This document shows, in pieces, positions 1 through 8,814 of a DNA stretch of 53,795 nt. The DNA lies in contig JAQWJV010000052.1 of the NCBI GenBank assembly GCA_029248185.1, positions 1-53,795 of the forward strand, in the 5' to 3' direction. Each line of letters starts with the position of its first letter. Position 1 is the stretch's first letter. The stretch is from Flavobacteriaceae bacterium (lineage in GTDB: Bacteria > Bacteroidota > Bacteroidia > Flavobacteriales > Flavobacteriaceae). A model generated the notes under the pieces. It ran no database searches and was not told the DNA's origin. It saw only the letters and a list, made by a program, of their open reading frames with translations. The position numbers were made by a program, and so were the translations under genes.

Positions 1-2
1 AA

Positions 3-1178
3 TCGATCACCGAAGTAGAAATTGCACAATGGCTTGTAGCCGATGGAGATTACGTAGAAAAAGATCAAGCAATTGCTGAGGTAGACTCTGATAAGGCCAC
101 TTTAGAACTTCCTGCGGAGGTGAGCGGAACAATTACACTCAAGGCTGAGGAGGGAGACGCGGTAGCTGTGGGAGCTATTGTTTGTTTGATCGATACTGAA
201 GGCCAAGCTCCACAAGGTCAGTCAATTTCTGAAGAAGCTAGCCCCGTTGCGGTAAGCTCTGAAGCGCCCAAACCAACTCCGGTTAAAGAAACTTCTTATG
301 CAACGCAAACCCCTTCTCCTGCGGCAAGAAAAATAATTGCTGAAAAAGGAATGGATCCAAAGGCGATTCAAGGTACAGGAAGAGCTGGGAGAATTACCAA
401 AGAAGATGCAGTAAAAGCAGTTCCTTCAATGGGAACCCAGCCTGAATGGGGAGACCGGTCACAAAATAGATCAAAACTTTCCATGTTACGGCGTAAAGTG
501 GCAGAGAGATTAGTGGCTGCAAAAAATGAGACTGCTATGTTGACGACTTTCAATGAGGCAGATATGGCTCCAATTTTTGCAGTTCGTAATGCGCACAAAG
601 ATGCATTTTTAGAAAAGCATGGAGTTAAACTTGGGTTTATGAGTTTTTTCACCAAAGCTGTGGTTCGTGCGCTCAAACTTTATCCTGATGTGAACTCCAT
701 GATGGATGGAGATTACAAAATCAGCTATGACTACTGTGATATTAGCGTTGCCGTTTCAGGTCCCAAAGGATTAATGGTGCCCGTAGTTCGAAACGCTGAA
801 ACCATAAGTTTTGCAGGAATAGAGCAAGAAATAGGACGTTTGGCAGTTAAGGCCAGAGATGGAAAAATTACAGTAGATGACATGACAGGAGGTACTTTTA
901 CTATCTCTAATGGAGGCGTTTTTGGATCCATGTTATCCACCCCCATTATCAATCCACCGCAATCAGGGATCTTGGGAATGCACAACATCATTGAGCGACC
1001 CGTCGCAATCAAGGGTAAGGTTGAAATTCGACCTATGATGTATTTGGCCTTGTCTTATGATCATCGAATTATTGATGGGAGAGAATCGGTTGGATTTTTA
1101 GTAGCTGTTAAAGAAGCTTTAGAGGATCCTTTGACACATCTTATGGATGGCGATGCAAAAAAAGCCTTTGAGCTATAG
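3..1178 (+). CDS. sucB: 2-oxoglutarate dehydrogenase E2 (dihydrolipoyl succinyltransferase), 5' truncated by window edge
   Basis: This is the E2 core of the 2-oxoglutarate dehydrogenase complex, which transfers succinyl groups to CoA in the TCA cycle. The reading frame is open from base 3, so the gene starts outside the window; a GTG at 120 lies inside the lipoyl domain and is not the start. Visible parts in order: most of a lipoyl domain with the lipoyl-lysine motif DSDKAT (about residue 31 of the 391 visible), a Pro/Ala/Ser-rich linker, a peripheral subunit-binding domain ([12 protein letters not shown], then [13 protein letters not shown]), and the acyltransferase domain ending in the catalytic DHRIIDG. 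The lipoyl sequence resembles flavobacterial OdhB/SucB more than pyruvate dehydrogenase E2. The E1 gene (sucA) is expected just upstream. The last 6 bases overlap the convergent gene. Confidence 0.93.
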   Translation, partial: SITEVEIAQWLVADGDYVEKDQAIAEVDSDKATLELPAEVSGTITLKAEEGDAVAVGAIVCLIDTEGQAPQGQSISEEASPVAVSSEAPKPTPVKETSYATQTPSPAARKIIAEKGMDPKAIQGTGRAGRITKEDAVKAVPSMGTQPEWGDRSQNRSKLSMLRRKVAERLVAAKNETAMLTTFNEADMAPIFAVRNAHKDAFLEKHGVKLGFMSFFTKAVVRALKLYPDVNSMMDGDYKISYDYCDISVAVSGPKGLMVPVVRNAETISFAGIEQEIGRLAVKARDGKITVDDMTGGTFTISNGGVFGSMLSTPIINPPQSGILGMHNIIERPVAIKGKVEIRPMMYLALSYDHRIIDGRESVGFLVAVKEALEDPLTHLMDGDAKKAFEL

Positions 1179-1580
1179 CCAGAGTTTTCGCATTCGATAG
1201 TCGATTACGGCTTTATTCTTTTTTAAAAAATCAGCTCCAATGATGCCGTCTATGGCGGAAGCTCCTTGAGAGGATAAGGTGGAGTTAATGTGGGTTAAAT
1301 CAAGTAAAACAAAGCTTAATTTACCCGCCTCATGTCTTCCCAGTTGTAATTTACTTTTTCGAGTCAGTATTGCTTCCATTTTGCCTTTACTAGCGCCTGC
1401 AGCGTCAAAAGGATCTCCTTTACTTCTTAACTTAAACTGTTCTTGTAATTTAGAGTGTATACAGCTACTCGAGGCTCCTGTGTCTAGGAGTAACTGACAA
1501 GCAACTCCATTTATATGCGCCTTACATATTATATGACGGGTTTTGGTAATTTGTAGAGAAACAGAAGGACGTGTATTCAT
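1173..1580 (-). CDS. Retropepsin-like aspartic protease (clan AA)
   Basis: A 135-residue protein with the retropepsin active-site motif [10 protein letters not shown] (Asp about 33) and the second clan AA element [16 protein letters not shown] about 80 residues later. Such proteins are single-domain and must dimerise to make a complete active site; their substrates in bacteria are mostly unknown. There is no signal peptide or membrane segment, so it is probably cytoplasmic. A TACATTTG promoter element lies about 34 bases upstream of the ATG. It is transcribed alone towards sucB, and the stop codons overlap by 6 bases. The family call is firm; the role is unknown. Confidence 0.78.
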   Translation of the reverse strand: MNTRPSVSLQITKTRHIICKAHINGVACQLLLDTGASSSCIHSKLQEQFKLRSKGDPFDAAGASKGKMEAILTRKSKLQLGRHEAGKLSFVLLDLTHINSTLSSQGASAIDGIIGADFLKKNKAVIDYRMRKLWL

Positions 1581-1613
1581 TTTGTCGATACGATTCAGTC
1601 ATTTAGCTTGACG

Positions 1614-1621
1614 CAAATGTA
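1614..1621 (-). promoter_or_regulatory. Bacteroidota -7 promoter element for the retropepsin-like gene
   Basis: Reads TACATTTG on the minus strand, matching the Bacteroidota consensus TAnnTTTG. Transcription would start a few bases further on, giving a leader of roughly 27 bases before the ATG at 1580. It lies back to back with the tatD promoter element at 1662-1669. Confidence 0.6.
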
Positions 1622-1661
1622 ATTGTTCCAGTGAAACGAAAGCATATTTTTTATAGTTAAG

Positions 1662-1669
1662 TATCTTTG
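1662..1669 (+). promoter_or_regulatory. Bacteroidota -7 promoter element for tatD
   Basis: TATCTTTG matches the TAnnTTTG consensus exactly. It covers the in-frame TTG at 1667, so that TTG lies upstream of the inferred transcript start and cannot serve as the start codon. The first ATG at 1691 gives a short leader of about 15 bases. Confidence 0.7.
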
Positions 1670-1690
1670 CGTCTTGATAAAGACTTGCAA

Positions 1691-2473
1691 ATGGAATTGA
1701 TGGATACCCATACTCATTTATATACTGAAGCCTTTGATGAAGATCAAAGTTTGGTAATTGAACGTGCTCGGGCAGAGGGGGTTCAACACTTTTTTATTCC
1801 AGCCATTGACAGTACCTATATTGAAAGAATGTATGCGTTGGAAGCTGCCTATCCCGATCAAATTCATTTAATGGCGGGACTGCATCCAACACATGTCAAA
1901 GAGAATTTTAAAGAAGAACTGAATTTGGTTGAAGCTCAATTAAAGCAGCGAAAATTTTGTGCCATTGGTGAGATTGGAATGGATCTTTATTGGGATAAAG
2001 AATTTATAAAGGAGCAACAAGATGCTTTTTCCCAACAGATACTATGGGCTAAAACCTATTCACTTCCGATTGTGATCCATTGCAGAGCTGCTTTTGATGA
2101 AGTATTTGAAGTTTTAGAACAACATAGGGGAGAAGATTTATTTGGTATTTTTCATTGTTTTACGGGAACCCTAGAAGAGGCTAAACGAGCGATTGATTTG
2201 AATTTTAAGCTGGGAATTGGTGGAGTTGTTACTTTTAAGAATGGTAAAATTGATCAGTTCTTAAATCAAATTTCATTAGAATCTATAGTGTTAGAAACCG
2301 ACGCTCCTTATTTGGCGCCAGCTCCTCATCGTGGAAAACGAAACGAAAGTAGTTACCTTACTTTGATTGCAGAAAAAGTAGCCCAATGTTATGGTGTTTC
2401 AGTCGATTTCATCGCTGAAAAAACTTCGGAAAATGCCAGAGCCATTTTTAAAAATCAAAAAATTAAATTTTAA
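1691..2473 (+). CDS. tatD: TatD family metal-dependent deoxyribonuclease
   Basis: A TIM-barrel metal-dependent hydrolase of the TatD family; characterised members are 3'-5' exonucleases linked to DNA repair. Visible metal-site motifs are DTHTHLY at the N-terminus, GEIGMDLYWD, PIVIHCRAAFDE, GIFHCFTGT and LETDAPYLAPAPHRGKRNES, so all family ligands are present. The length, 260 residues, is normal. I chose ATG 1691 because an earlier in-frame TTG at 1667 falls inside the promoter element at 1662-1669; a second ATG at 1700 is also possible. It is a single-gene unit followed by tRNA-Ser. Confidence 0.9.
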   Translation: MELMDTHTHLYTEAFDEDQSLVIERARAEGVQHFFIPAIDSTYIERMYALEAAYPDQIHLMAGLHPTHVKENFKEELNLVEAQLKQRKFCAIGEIGMDLYWDKEFIKEQQDAFSQQILWAKTYSLPIVIHCRAAFDEVFEVLEQHRGEDLFGIFHCFTGTLEEAKRAIDLNFKLGIGGVVTFKNGKIDQFLNQISLESIVLETDAPYLAPAPHRGKRNESSYLTLIAEKVAQCYGVSVDFIAEKTSENARAIFKNQKIKF

Positions 2474-2527
2474 AAAGTAAAATATTTTTTTAAAAAGATA
2501 TTTTTCCCTTTATTTGGATATAGATTA

Positions 2528-2615
2528 AGAGAGGTGGCCGAGTGGTCGAAGGCGCACGCCTGGAAAGTGTGTATACGCCAAAAGCGTATCGAGGGTTCGA
2601 ATCCCTTCCTCTCTG
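2528..2615 (+). tRNA. tRNA-Ser (GGA anticodon)
   Basis: Cloverleaf read by eye. The acceptor stem pairs AGAGAGG (2528-2534) with CCTCTCT (2608-2614), with discriminator G at 2615. The anticodon stem-loop CACGC-CTGGAAA-GTGTG gives anticodon GGA. The long variable arm (TACGC paired with GCGTA) is the class II feature of tRNA-Ser. The T-arm is GAGGG-TTCGAAT-CCCTT. The CCA end is not encoded. It stands alone between tatD and the exbB operon. Confidence 0.95.
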
Positions 2616-2689
2616 CAAAAATGAATATCGTATATATTTTTTTTTATCTTTAACCGCATTTAACTAAAAAGAACTAACAATTAATTAAA

Positions 2690-3448
2690 ATGAAAAAATT
2701 ATTTTTTGCCCTTACATTGCTAGGTTTTATGGCAACTGCCAACGCTACAATCGTTACTACTAGTCCCGTTGCCACTTCAATTTCTCAAGATGCTGACGAA
2801 CAAGCTACGGCTGAATCTGCAACTTTTACGCAGGAATTAAAAAAGCGTTTCATCGAAGGTGGACCCGGATTCATGGGGATCGTATTGATCTGTTTGATTC
2901 TAGGATTAGCAATCGCTATCGAGCGTATCATCTTTTTGAACTTAGCAACCACCAATTCTAAGAAATTAACTGAAGGTGTTGAAGAAGCATTATCCTCAGG
3001 TGGTGTTGATGCTGCCAAAGAGTATTGCAGAAATACAAAAGGACCTGTTGCTTCGATTTTTTATCAAGGTTTAGATAGAATGGATGAAGGTGTTGAAAGT
3101 GCTGAAAAAGCAGTTGTTGCTTATGGAGGTGTTCAAATGGGACAATTAGAAAAGAACGTATCTTGGATCTCTTTATTTATCGCATTGGCACCCATGCTTG
3201 GGTTCATGGGAACGGTAATTGGGATGATTCAAGCATTTGATAAAATTGAAGCTGCTGGAGATATGCAACCTTCACTTGTTGCAGGGGGTATTAAAGTAGC
3301 CCTTCTTACAACAGTATTTGGACTTATCGTTGCAATTATCCTTCAAGTATTTTACAATTACATTGTTGCAAAAATAGACAGTATTGTAAACGATATGGAA
3401 GATGCATCAATCACTTTGATTGACATCCTTGTTGCACAAAAAAAATAA
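2690..3448 (+). CDS. exbB: ExbB/TolQ/MotA family proton channel subunit
   Basis: Inner-membrane subunit of an ExbB-ExbD type proton-driven motor, which powers TonB-dependent uptake or a related envelope process. The 252-residue protein has an N-terminal signal-like segment (residues 1-19), a linker, a membrane segment at about 58-80 (GFMGIVLICLILGLAIAIER), a cytoplasmic loop, and two more membrane segments containing the family signature WISLFIALAPMLGFMGTVIGM and GGIKVALLTTVFGLIVAII. It is first in a four-gene operon with a small membrane protein and two ExbD proteins. A near-consensus promoter element, TATCTTTA, is at 2645-2652. No tonB is in the window. Confidence 0.9.
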   Translation: MKKLFFALTLLGFMATANATIVTTSPVATSISQDADEQATAESATFTQELKKRFIEGGPGFMGIVLICLILGLAIAIERIIFLNLATTNSKKLTEGVEEALSSGGVDAAKEYCRNTKGPVASIFYQGLDRMDEGVESAEKAVVAYGGVQMGQLEKNVSWISLFIALAPMLGFMGTVIGMIQAFDKIEAAGDMQPSLVAGGIKVALLTTVFGLIVAIILQVFYNYIVAKIDSIVNDMEDASITLIDILVAQKK

Positions 3449-3471
3449 ATAACCCCTAACAGCAATTCATT

Positions 3472-3921
3472 ATGAATATTCAAACAATTGTAAAAGTTAT
3501 TAGTGCTGTTTTTGGTTTGCTAGGCGCTGTATTCTTATTCAGAATCATTGGCGCAGGAGATGAAGAAATTAAAATGGCAGCCAGCATGGGTGACTTTGGA
3601 GCAGTTTCTCCTTTGGTGACTTTGTCTATAGCTATTCTTGCAATCACAGTGGTGATTACAGTTTTATTTTCTTTATTGAACCTAGCTTCAAGTGGACAGA
3701 AATTAAAAAAATCCCTCCTCTTTATAGGATGTTTCCTTGTCGTAATGGGAATCGCTTATGCGACTTCTACCGGCGTTGAAACTCCCATGAAAGATGGCGA
3801 AATGCTTTCTGCTAATGGATCCCGTTGGGTTGAAACAGGATTAAGAATGTTTTATCTTTTAGCAGTATTGGCCATTGGCTCGATGGTGTTTTTTGGAGGT
3901 AAAAAAATATTCAATAGATAG
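3472..3921 (+). CDS. Small membrane protein inside the exbB-exbD operon
   Basis: A 149-residue protein with about four hydrophobic segments: residues 8-26 (VISAVFGLLGAVFLFRIIG), about 48-72, about 82-99 and about 127-143. I recognise no named domain. It lies 23 bases after exbB and 3 bases before the first exbD, so it is co-transcribed and probably an accessory part of the same envelope motor. That role rests on operon position only. Confidence 0.7.
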   Translation: MNIQTIVKVISAVFGLLGAVFLFRIIGAGDEEIKMAASMGDFGAVSPLVTLSIAILAITVVITVLFSLLNLASSGQKLKKSLLFIGCFLVVMGIAYATSTGVETPMKDGEMLSANGSRWVETGLRMFYLLAVLAIGSMVFFGGKKIFNR

Positions 3922-3924
3922 ATT

Positions 3925-4551
3925 ATGGCAAAGAGATCAGCACCCGAAGTTAATGCAGGCTCTATGGCCGACATTGCGTTTCTTCTTCTTATCTTTTTCT
4001 TGGTTACAACGACCATTGAAACAGATAGCGGATTGAATCGTAAGTTACCTCCGATGGAAGATCAAGTTGACCCTCCTATTATCAGACAGAAAAATATCTT
4101 TACTGTTTTGGTAAGTAAAAACGACCAACTTCTTGTTGAGGAAGAACTAGCAGATATCAAAGACTTACGTGCTTTGGCTGTTGAGTTCCTTGATAATGGT
4201 GGTGGAGTAGGAGATGAGGCTTGTGACTATTGTCAAGGAAAGCGGGATGAATCATCCTCAGATAATCCGGATAAGGCCATTATTTCTTTAAAAAGTGACC
4301 GTGAAACTTCTTATAAGGTTTATATCGCAGTTCAAAATGAATTGGTAGCGGCCTATAATGAATTACGTAATCGTGAGTTTTCTCGTTTGAATCCTAATCT
4401 AGGATTAAATTATGTAGAGGCTCAAAAGAAATATGATGATCCTAGAACATCAGAAGACGATCGTGAGGAATTAAAGCCAAAGTTAGATGTGGTGAAAAAA
4501 ATGTATCCACAAAAACTTTCCGAGGCAGAATCAAGTAGTAAATCAAGTTAA
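3925..4551 (+). CDS. exbD: ExbD/TolR family protein, first copy
   Basis: A motor stator or transmission subunit of the ExbD/TolR family. It has a short cytoplasmic N-terminus, one membrane helix with the proton-carrying Asp (SMADIAFLLLIFFLVTTTIE, residues 13-32), and a periplasmic domain. At 208 residues it is longer than typical ExbD proteins (about 140). The extra length is a Cys-containing insert (ACDYCQGKRDESSSDNP) and a charged Glu/Lys/Ser-rich tail. It is followed 12 bases later by a second exbD; the two copies probably form a heteromeric ExbD pair with ExbB. Confidence 0.88.
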   Translation: MAKRSAPEVNAGSMADIAFLLLIFFLVTTTIETDSGLNRKLPPMEDQVDPPIIRQKNIFTVLVSKNDQLLVEEELADIKDLRALAVEFLDNGGGVGDEACDYCQGKRDESSSDNPDKAIISLKSDRETSYKVYIAVQNELVAAYNELRNREFSRLNPNLGLNYVEAQKKYDDPRTSEDDREELKPKLDVVKKMYPQKLSEAESSSKSS

Positions 4552-4563
4552 AAGATATAAGCT

Positions 4564-5046
4564 ATGTCAAAATTTAAAAAGAAAAAAGGAGGAGAATTAC
4601 CTGCCATTTCTACTGCATCATTACCCGATATCGTTTTTATGCTATTGTTCTTTTTCATGGTTGCTACTGTGATGCGGGACAGTACTTTATTGATCGTCAA
4701 TAAATTACCTGCGGCAGATCAAATTGAAAAACTTGATAAAAAAGATCGTGTAATGTATATTTATGCAGGAAAACCCTCCAGTCGATATGTCGATAAATAC
4801 GGGTCTACTGCAAGAATACAGTTAAATGATAAATTTGCTACAGTCAGTGAAGTAGGTGCCTTTATTTTAGCAGAACGGGCTTCCAAGCGTCAGGAACTTC
4901 AAAATGTTTTGACAACGGCTTTGAAAGTTGATAGTGAAACTAAAATGGGTCTTATTCAAGATATCAAACAAGAATTGCGAAAGGTAAGTGCTTTGAAGAT
5001 CAACTATACCACACGTGTCGGAGATTATACACAAAACATAAACTAA
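4564..5046 (+). CDS. exbD: ExbD/TolR family protein, second copy
   Basis: The second ExbD of the operon, 160 residues. It has a Lys-rich cytoplasmic start (MSKFKKKKGG), a single membrane helix carrying the conserved Asp (STASLPDIVFMLLFFFMVAT) and a periplasmic domain. It differs clearly from the first copy outside the helix, so this is an old paralogue pair rather than a recent duplication. It is the last gene of the operon; a hairpin with a T-run follows at 5069-5096. Confidence 0.88.
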   Translation: MSKFKKKKGGELPAISTASLPDIVFMLLFFFMVATVMRDSTLLIVNKLPAADQIEKLDKKDRVMYIYAGKPSSRYVDKYGSTARIQLNDKFATVSEVGAFILAERASKRQELQNVLTTALKVDSETKMGLIQDIKQELRKVSALKINYTTRVGDYTQNIN

Positions 5047-5068
5047 TATTCTTATTTATATTATTTAA

Positions 5069-5096
5069 AAGTGTCTTTTTAAGGCACTTTTTTTTT
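5069..5096 (+). terminator. Rho-independent terminator after the exbB-exbD operon
   Basis: The stem AAGTGTC (5069-5075) pairs with GGCACTT (5083-5089), with one G-T pair and a 7-base loop, and runs directly into a T tract ending at 5096. It lies 22 bases after the exbD stop. Confidence 0.85.
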
Positions 5097-5109
5097 ACAT
5101 TCACTTCTC

Positions 5110-5823
5110 GTGATCTTTAAATTTACATATCGCCTGATATTACTTCCTTTTCTAGTAGGATTTTTTTCTTATGCTCAGGAGTCTACATTGCTTAAAAATG
5201 AGGCTGAAACAGACACACTAGCATCTACATTTTACAGGGAAGATCAAATCTATCTTGGGGTGTCTTTTGTTGCTTTGGTAAGTGATCAAGAAGCCTTTGA
5301 TGCCAGAGGGCTCTCCAGTCATTTTCAATGGGGTTTTGTGCGTGATTTTCCTATGGTTCCCTCGGGAAAATTTGCTTTGGGTGTGGGATTAGGTATGGGT
5401 TTTGAACGCTACAATACAAATCTTTATAAAACAGACGATTTTCAAGGTAGAGGCAGCTACTCATTCAATGAGGATACAACCTCCGACCCTTTGTTTTTTT
5501 CTATCCAATCCTTAGAATTACCCTTGAGTTTTCGATGGAGAAGTTCCTCTGCAACCGATTATGCTTTCTGGAGGATTTATGGCGGAATTGCTCTTCAATG
5601 GAATTATCGATTACGTGCAGAGCAAAATGACCTCTCTTTGTCTGTTCGAGATGACTTACAACATTTTGGAGCCACAACACATTTAAGCTTTGGTTACAAT
5701 ACTTGGAATTTTTATCTGGCTTATCGATTAACGCCTTTTTTCAACAAAGACTCCCTTTCCTCTCAATGGCTTCCTTTGAAATTAGCTCCAATTAAAGTAG
5801 GCTTAATTTTTTATCTACTTTAA
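5110..5823 (+). CDS. Outer-membrane beta-barrel protein
   Basis: A 237-residue protein with a Sec signal peptide (MIFKFTYRLILLPFLVGFFS, cleavage near SYAQES) followed by alternating aromatic and polar strands typical of small porin-like barrels (for example WGFVRDFPMVPSGKFALGVG and NTWNFYLAYRLTPFF). The start is GTG at 5110; no nearby ATG would keep the signal peptide. It lies just after the exbD terminator and abuts rpoN with no gap. The size resembles the T9SS protein PorT, but I cannot see enough to claim that. The substrate is unknown. Confidence 0.65.
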   Translation: MIFKFTYRLILLPFLVGFFSYAQESTLLKNEAETDTLASTFYREDQIYLGVSFVALVSDQEAFDARGLSSHFQWGFVRDFPMVPSGKFALGVGLGMGFERYNTNLYKTDDFQGRGSYSFNEDTTSDPLFFSIQSLELPLSFRWRSSSATDYAFWRIYGGIALQWNYRLRAEQNDLSLSVRDDLQHFGATTHLSFGYNTWNFYLAYRLTPFFNKDSLSSQWLPLKLAPIKVGLIFYLL

Positions 5824-7266
5824 CTATAATTCTTTACGCATTCTAGCGACGGGGATTTCGAGTTGTTCTCGATATTTTGCAACAGTTCGTCGTGCAACGA
5901 TATATCCTTTTTCTTTTAGAGCTTTTGAAAGCGTGGCGTCTGTAAAGGGTTTTTTCTTATTCTCTTCAGCAATCAGTTGCTCTAGTATATTTTTAATTTC
6001 GATGGAAGAGACATCATCGCCTTCTTCGTTTTTTAAGCCTTCGGAAAAGAATGTCTTGAGTAATTTAACTCCATATGGGGTCTCAATGTATTTACTATTT
6101 GCAACGCGTGAAACAGTTGAAATATCCATTTGAATTTTATCAGCAATATATTTTAAAATCATTGGTTTTAGCTTTCGTTCGTCTCCTGAAAGAAAGTATT
6201 CCTGCTGATGATCAATAATGGCTCTAATGGTTAGGTATAAAGTTTGGTGCCGTTGCTGAATAGCATCGATGAACCATTTTGCAGCATCGAGTTTTTGTTT
6301 AATAAAAAGTACAGCCTCTTGTTGAGATTTCGACTTTGAGGTGCTTTCTTGATAGCCCGTAAGCATTTCTTTATATGCATTAGAAACTTTCAATTGAGGT
6401 GCATTTCTTCGATTTAAAGTCACTTCAATTTTTCCTTCTTCGATAGTCAAAATAAAATCAGGTACCACATGCGTATTTTGTACTGTACTTGAAAGGGCCC
6501 CTCCAGGTTTTGGGTTTAAATGACTAATAAGTTCTAGGGCAGTTTTTAATTCTTCCTTTGTAATCCCAATGCGATCTTGAAGCTTGCTGTAATGTTTGTG
6601 TGAAAAATGATCAAATTCGTCATTGATAATTCTTAATGCATGCTCAACTTCTGGGCGGTCTTTTTTCTTTTTTGAAAGCTGGATGGAAAGGCATTCCTGT
6701 AATGATCTAGCTCCTACTCCTGGTGGGTCTAGTGTCTGAACAGATCGCAGAATTTTTTCTACAGTATTTTTATCCACCATAATGTTTTGGGTGAAGGCCA
6801 AATCATCAATTAATTCATCTAAAGTTCTTCTGATATAGCCACTTTCATCAATGCTTCCAATAAGAAACTCCGCAATTGGCATTTCCTCTTCATTGAGAAT
6901 TAGATTTCCCATTTGTTGATGTAAATATTGATGAAAACTAATCCCACCGCTTAAGGGGATTGTTTTGTCTTCCTCATCACTACTATAATTGTTTGTATAT
7001 AGACGGTATGCAGGGATTTCATCATCGCTTAGGTACTGATCTACATTAATTTCGTCTGCTTCGATTTTTGTATTTCCTTCAAAATTATCTTCATGATTTT
7101 CGGAAACAGTTTCTTCCTTGCCCGTCTCCAAAGCAGGGTTTTCTCCCATCTCTGCTTCAATCTTTTGTTCGAGATCGAGCGTAGAAAGTTGAATCAACTT
7201 CATCAATTGGATTTGTTGAGGAGAGAGTTTCTGAGAAAGCTTTATTTGGAGCTGTTGCTTTAGCAT
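5824..7266 (-). CDS. rpoN: RNA polymerase sigma-54 factor
   Basis: Sigma-54, the alternative sigma factor that needs an AAA+ activator to open promoters. The N-terminal Gln-rich activator-interacting region (MLKQQLQIKLSQKLSPQQIQ) is followed by an acidic stretch, the core-binding domain (PGVGARSLQECLSIQL), a helix-turn-helix region (ISTVSRVANSKYIETPYG) and, near the C-terminus, the diagnostic RpoN box ARRTVAKYRE. The length of 480 residues is normal. Its own promoter is a TATATTTG element at 7286-7293. No sigma-54 activator gene is in the window. Confidence 0.96.
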   Translation of the reverse strand: MLKQQLQIKLSQKLSPQQIQLMKLIQLSTLDLEQKIEAEMGENPALETGKEETVSENHEDNFEGNTKIEADEINVDQYLSDDEIPAYRLYTNNYSSDEEDKTIPLSGGISFHQYLHQQMGNLILNEEEMPIAEFLIGSIDESGYIRRTLDELIDDLAFTQNIMVDKNTVEKILRSVQTLDPPGVGARSLQECLSIQLSKKKKDRPEVEHALRIINDEFDHFSHKHYSKLQDRIGITKEELKTALELISHLNPKPGGALSSTVQNTHVVPDFILTIEEGKIEVTLNRRNAPQLKVSNAYKEMLTGYQESTSKSKSQQEAVLFIKQKLDAAKWFIDAIQQRHQTLYLTIRAIIDHQQEYFLSGDERKLKPMILKYIADKIQMDISTVSRVANSKYIETPYGVKLLKTFFSEGLKNEEGDDVSSIEIKNILEQLIAEENKKKPFTDATLSKALKEKGYIVARRTVAKYREQLEIPVARMRKEL

Positions 7267-7285
7267 AAATTAATGATTCAATAGA

Positions 7286-7293
7286 CAAATATA
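7286..7293 (-). promoter_or_regulatory. Bacteroidota -7 promoter element for rpoN
   Basis: Reads TATATTTG on the minus strand, a full match to TAnnTTTG, about 20 bases before the rpoN ATG. It implies a leader of about 13 bases and a housekeeping sigma factor for rpoN itself. Confidence 0.65.
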
Positions 7294-7312
7294 AAACTTT
7301 ACAGCTTACTGT

Positions 7313-8746
7313 TTAGAATGAAGCATTTTGAGGTGTTCTAGGAAAAGGAATAACGTCTCGTATATTGTTCATCCCGGTGGTGAACTGAACTAAACGCTCA
7401 AATCCGAGTCCAAAACCACTATGCGGAACGCTCCCAAAGCGTCTAAGGTCTAAATACCACCAAAGTTCCTCCTTGTCAATTTTCATTTCTTCAATCCTTT
7501 TCTCAAGAACCTCAAGACGTTCCTCTCTTTGAGATCCCCCTACAATTTCTCCTATACCTGGAAATAAAATATCCATTGCACGCACTGTCTTTTCGTCATC
7601 ATTTCTTCGCATGTAGAACGCTTTGATATTCGCAGGGTAATCAAATAAAATCACAGGACAGTTGAAATGTTTTTCCACTAAAAACCGTTCGTGTTCACTC
7701 TGAAGGTCTACTCCCCATTCTGTAATTGGGAATTGGAATTTCTTCTTTTTATTGGGTTTGGAGTTTCTTAAAATCTCATAAGCTTCAGTATAACTGACGC
7801 GTTTAAAATCGTTATCAACAACAAATTTTATTTTTTCTAATAAACCCATTGGACTTCTTTGGAGTTGGGGTTTACTTTTTTCTTCTTGATTAAAACGATC
7901 GTCTAGGAATTGTAAATCTTTTTCACAACGAGTTAATACTTTTTTTAGAACTGAAGTAATGAACTTTTCAGCCAGATTCATATTGTCATTTAAATCGTAA
8001 AAGGCCATTTCGGGTTCAATCATCCAAAACTCTGCTAAATGCCGGGTGGTATTAGAGTTTTCTGCACGGAAAGTAGGGCCAAAAGTATATACATCTCCTA
8101 ATCCAAGTGCATAGGCTTCTGCCTCCAATTGTCCTGAAACAGTCAGATTAGTTTCTTTTCCAAAAAAGTCACTTTTATAATCTAAATCTCCTGTTTCAGT
8201 TAAGGGTGGGTTTTTGGGGTCTAAGGTTGAAACGTGAAACATTTCACCAGCCCCTTCGGCATCACTCCCTGTGATGATGGGTGTATTAACGTAAAAGAAT
8301 CCTTCTTCTTGAAAAAATTCATGAACTGCAAAAGCCAGTGCAGAACGTACTCGCATGACTGAAGAAAAGGTAGCCGTTCGCACTCTTAAATGGGCTTTTT
8401 CTCTCAAGAATTCAAGACTGTGTTTTTTGGGTTGAATGGGGTATTTTTCTGGGTCTGATGCCCCTAAAAGAGTGATTTTTTCTACTTGAAGTTCAACGTT
8501 TTGTCCGCTCCCTTGACTCTCGACTAAATTTCCCTCCAGGTGAAGTGCAGCACCGGTGGTGATTTGTTTTAATAAGGATTCATCTAAAGCTTCAAAATCA
8601 ACAACACACTGGAGATTGTCTAGGGTAGAACCATCATTTAAGGCGACGAATCGATTGGCTCTAAAGGTTCTTACCCAACCTTGAACCGAACAGGATGTGT
8701 TTGTAGCCCCCGTTTGTAAAACTTTTTTGATTTTTACTGCTTTCAT
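7313..8746 (-). CDS. asnS: Asparaginyl-tRNA synthetase
   Basis: A class II aminoacyl-tRNA synthetase charging tRNA-Asn. The N-terminal OB-fold anticodon-binding domain (VQGWVRTFRANRFVALNDGS) precedes the catalytic core with motif 2 (FRAENSNTTRHLAEFWMIEPE) and motif 3 (GFGLGFERLVQF, followed by the typical end IRDVIPFPRTP). An insertion in the catalytic domain (residues about 265-320) is typical of bacterial AsnRS. The length of 477 residues is normal. A TATCTTTG promoter element is at 8766-8773. It lies 46 bases upstream of rpoN. Confidence 0.96.
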   Translation of the reverse strand: MKAVKIKKVLQTGATNTSCSVQGWVRTFRANRFVALNDGSTLDNLQCVVDFEALDESLLKQITTGAALHLEGNLVESQGSGQNVELQVEKITLLGASDPEKYPIQPKKHSLEFLREKAHLRVRTATFSSVMRVRSALAFAVHEFFQEEGFFYVNTPIITGSDAEGAGEMFHVSTLDPKNPPLTETGDLDYKSDFFGKETNLTVSGQLEAEAYALGLGDVYTFGPTFRAENSNTTRHLAEFWMIEPEMAFYDLNDNMNLAEKFITSVLKKVLTRCEKDLQFLDDRFNQEEKSKPQLQRSPMGLLEKIKFVVDNDFKRVSYTEAYEILRNSKPNKKKKFQFPITEWGVDLQSEHERFLVEKHFNCPVILFDYPANIKAFYMRRNDDEKTVRAMDILFPGIGEIVGGSQREERLEVLEKRIEEMKIDKEELWWYLDLRRFGSVPHSGFGLGFERLVQFTTGMNNIRDVIPFPRTPQNASF

Positions 8747-8765
8747 GAATTTGCTTTTGGCGTAG

Positions 8766-8773
8766 CAAAGATA
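8766..8773 (-). promoter_or_regulatory. Bacteroidota -7 promoter element for asnS
   Basis: Reads TATCTTTG on the minus strand, an exact TAnnTTTG match about 20 bases before the asnS ATG. It lies in the 68-base gap after the RND gene, so asnS can be transcribed separately from the upstream pyrH-frr-RND unit. Confidence 0.68.
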
Positions 8774-8814
8774 AGTTTATTTCATAAAAATTCCACGGTG
8801 GAGAGGCACTTCCC

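Noticed and set aside
5110-5823. PorT of the type IX secretion system
   Set aside because: Size and signal peptide fit, but I saw no PorT-specific motif, and the neighbours are exbD and rpoN rather than the genes I would expect beside porT. Kept as a generic outer-membrane barrel.
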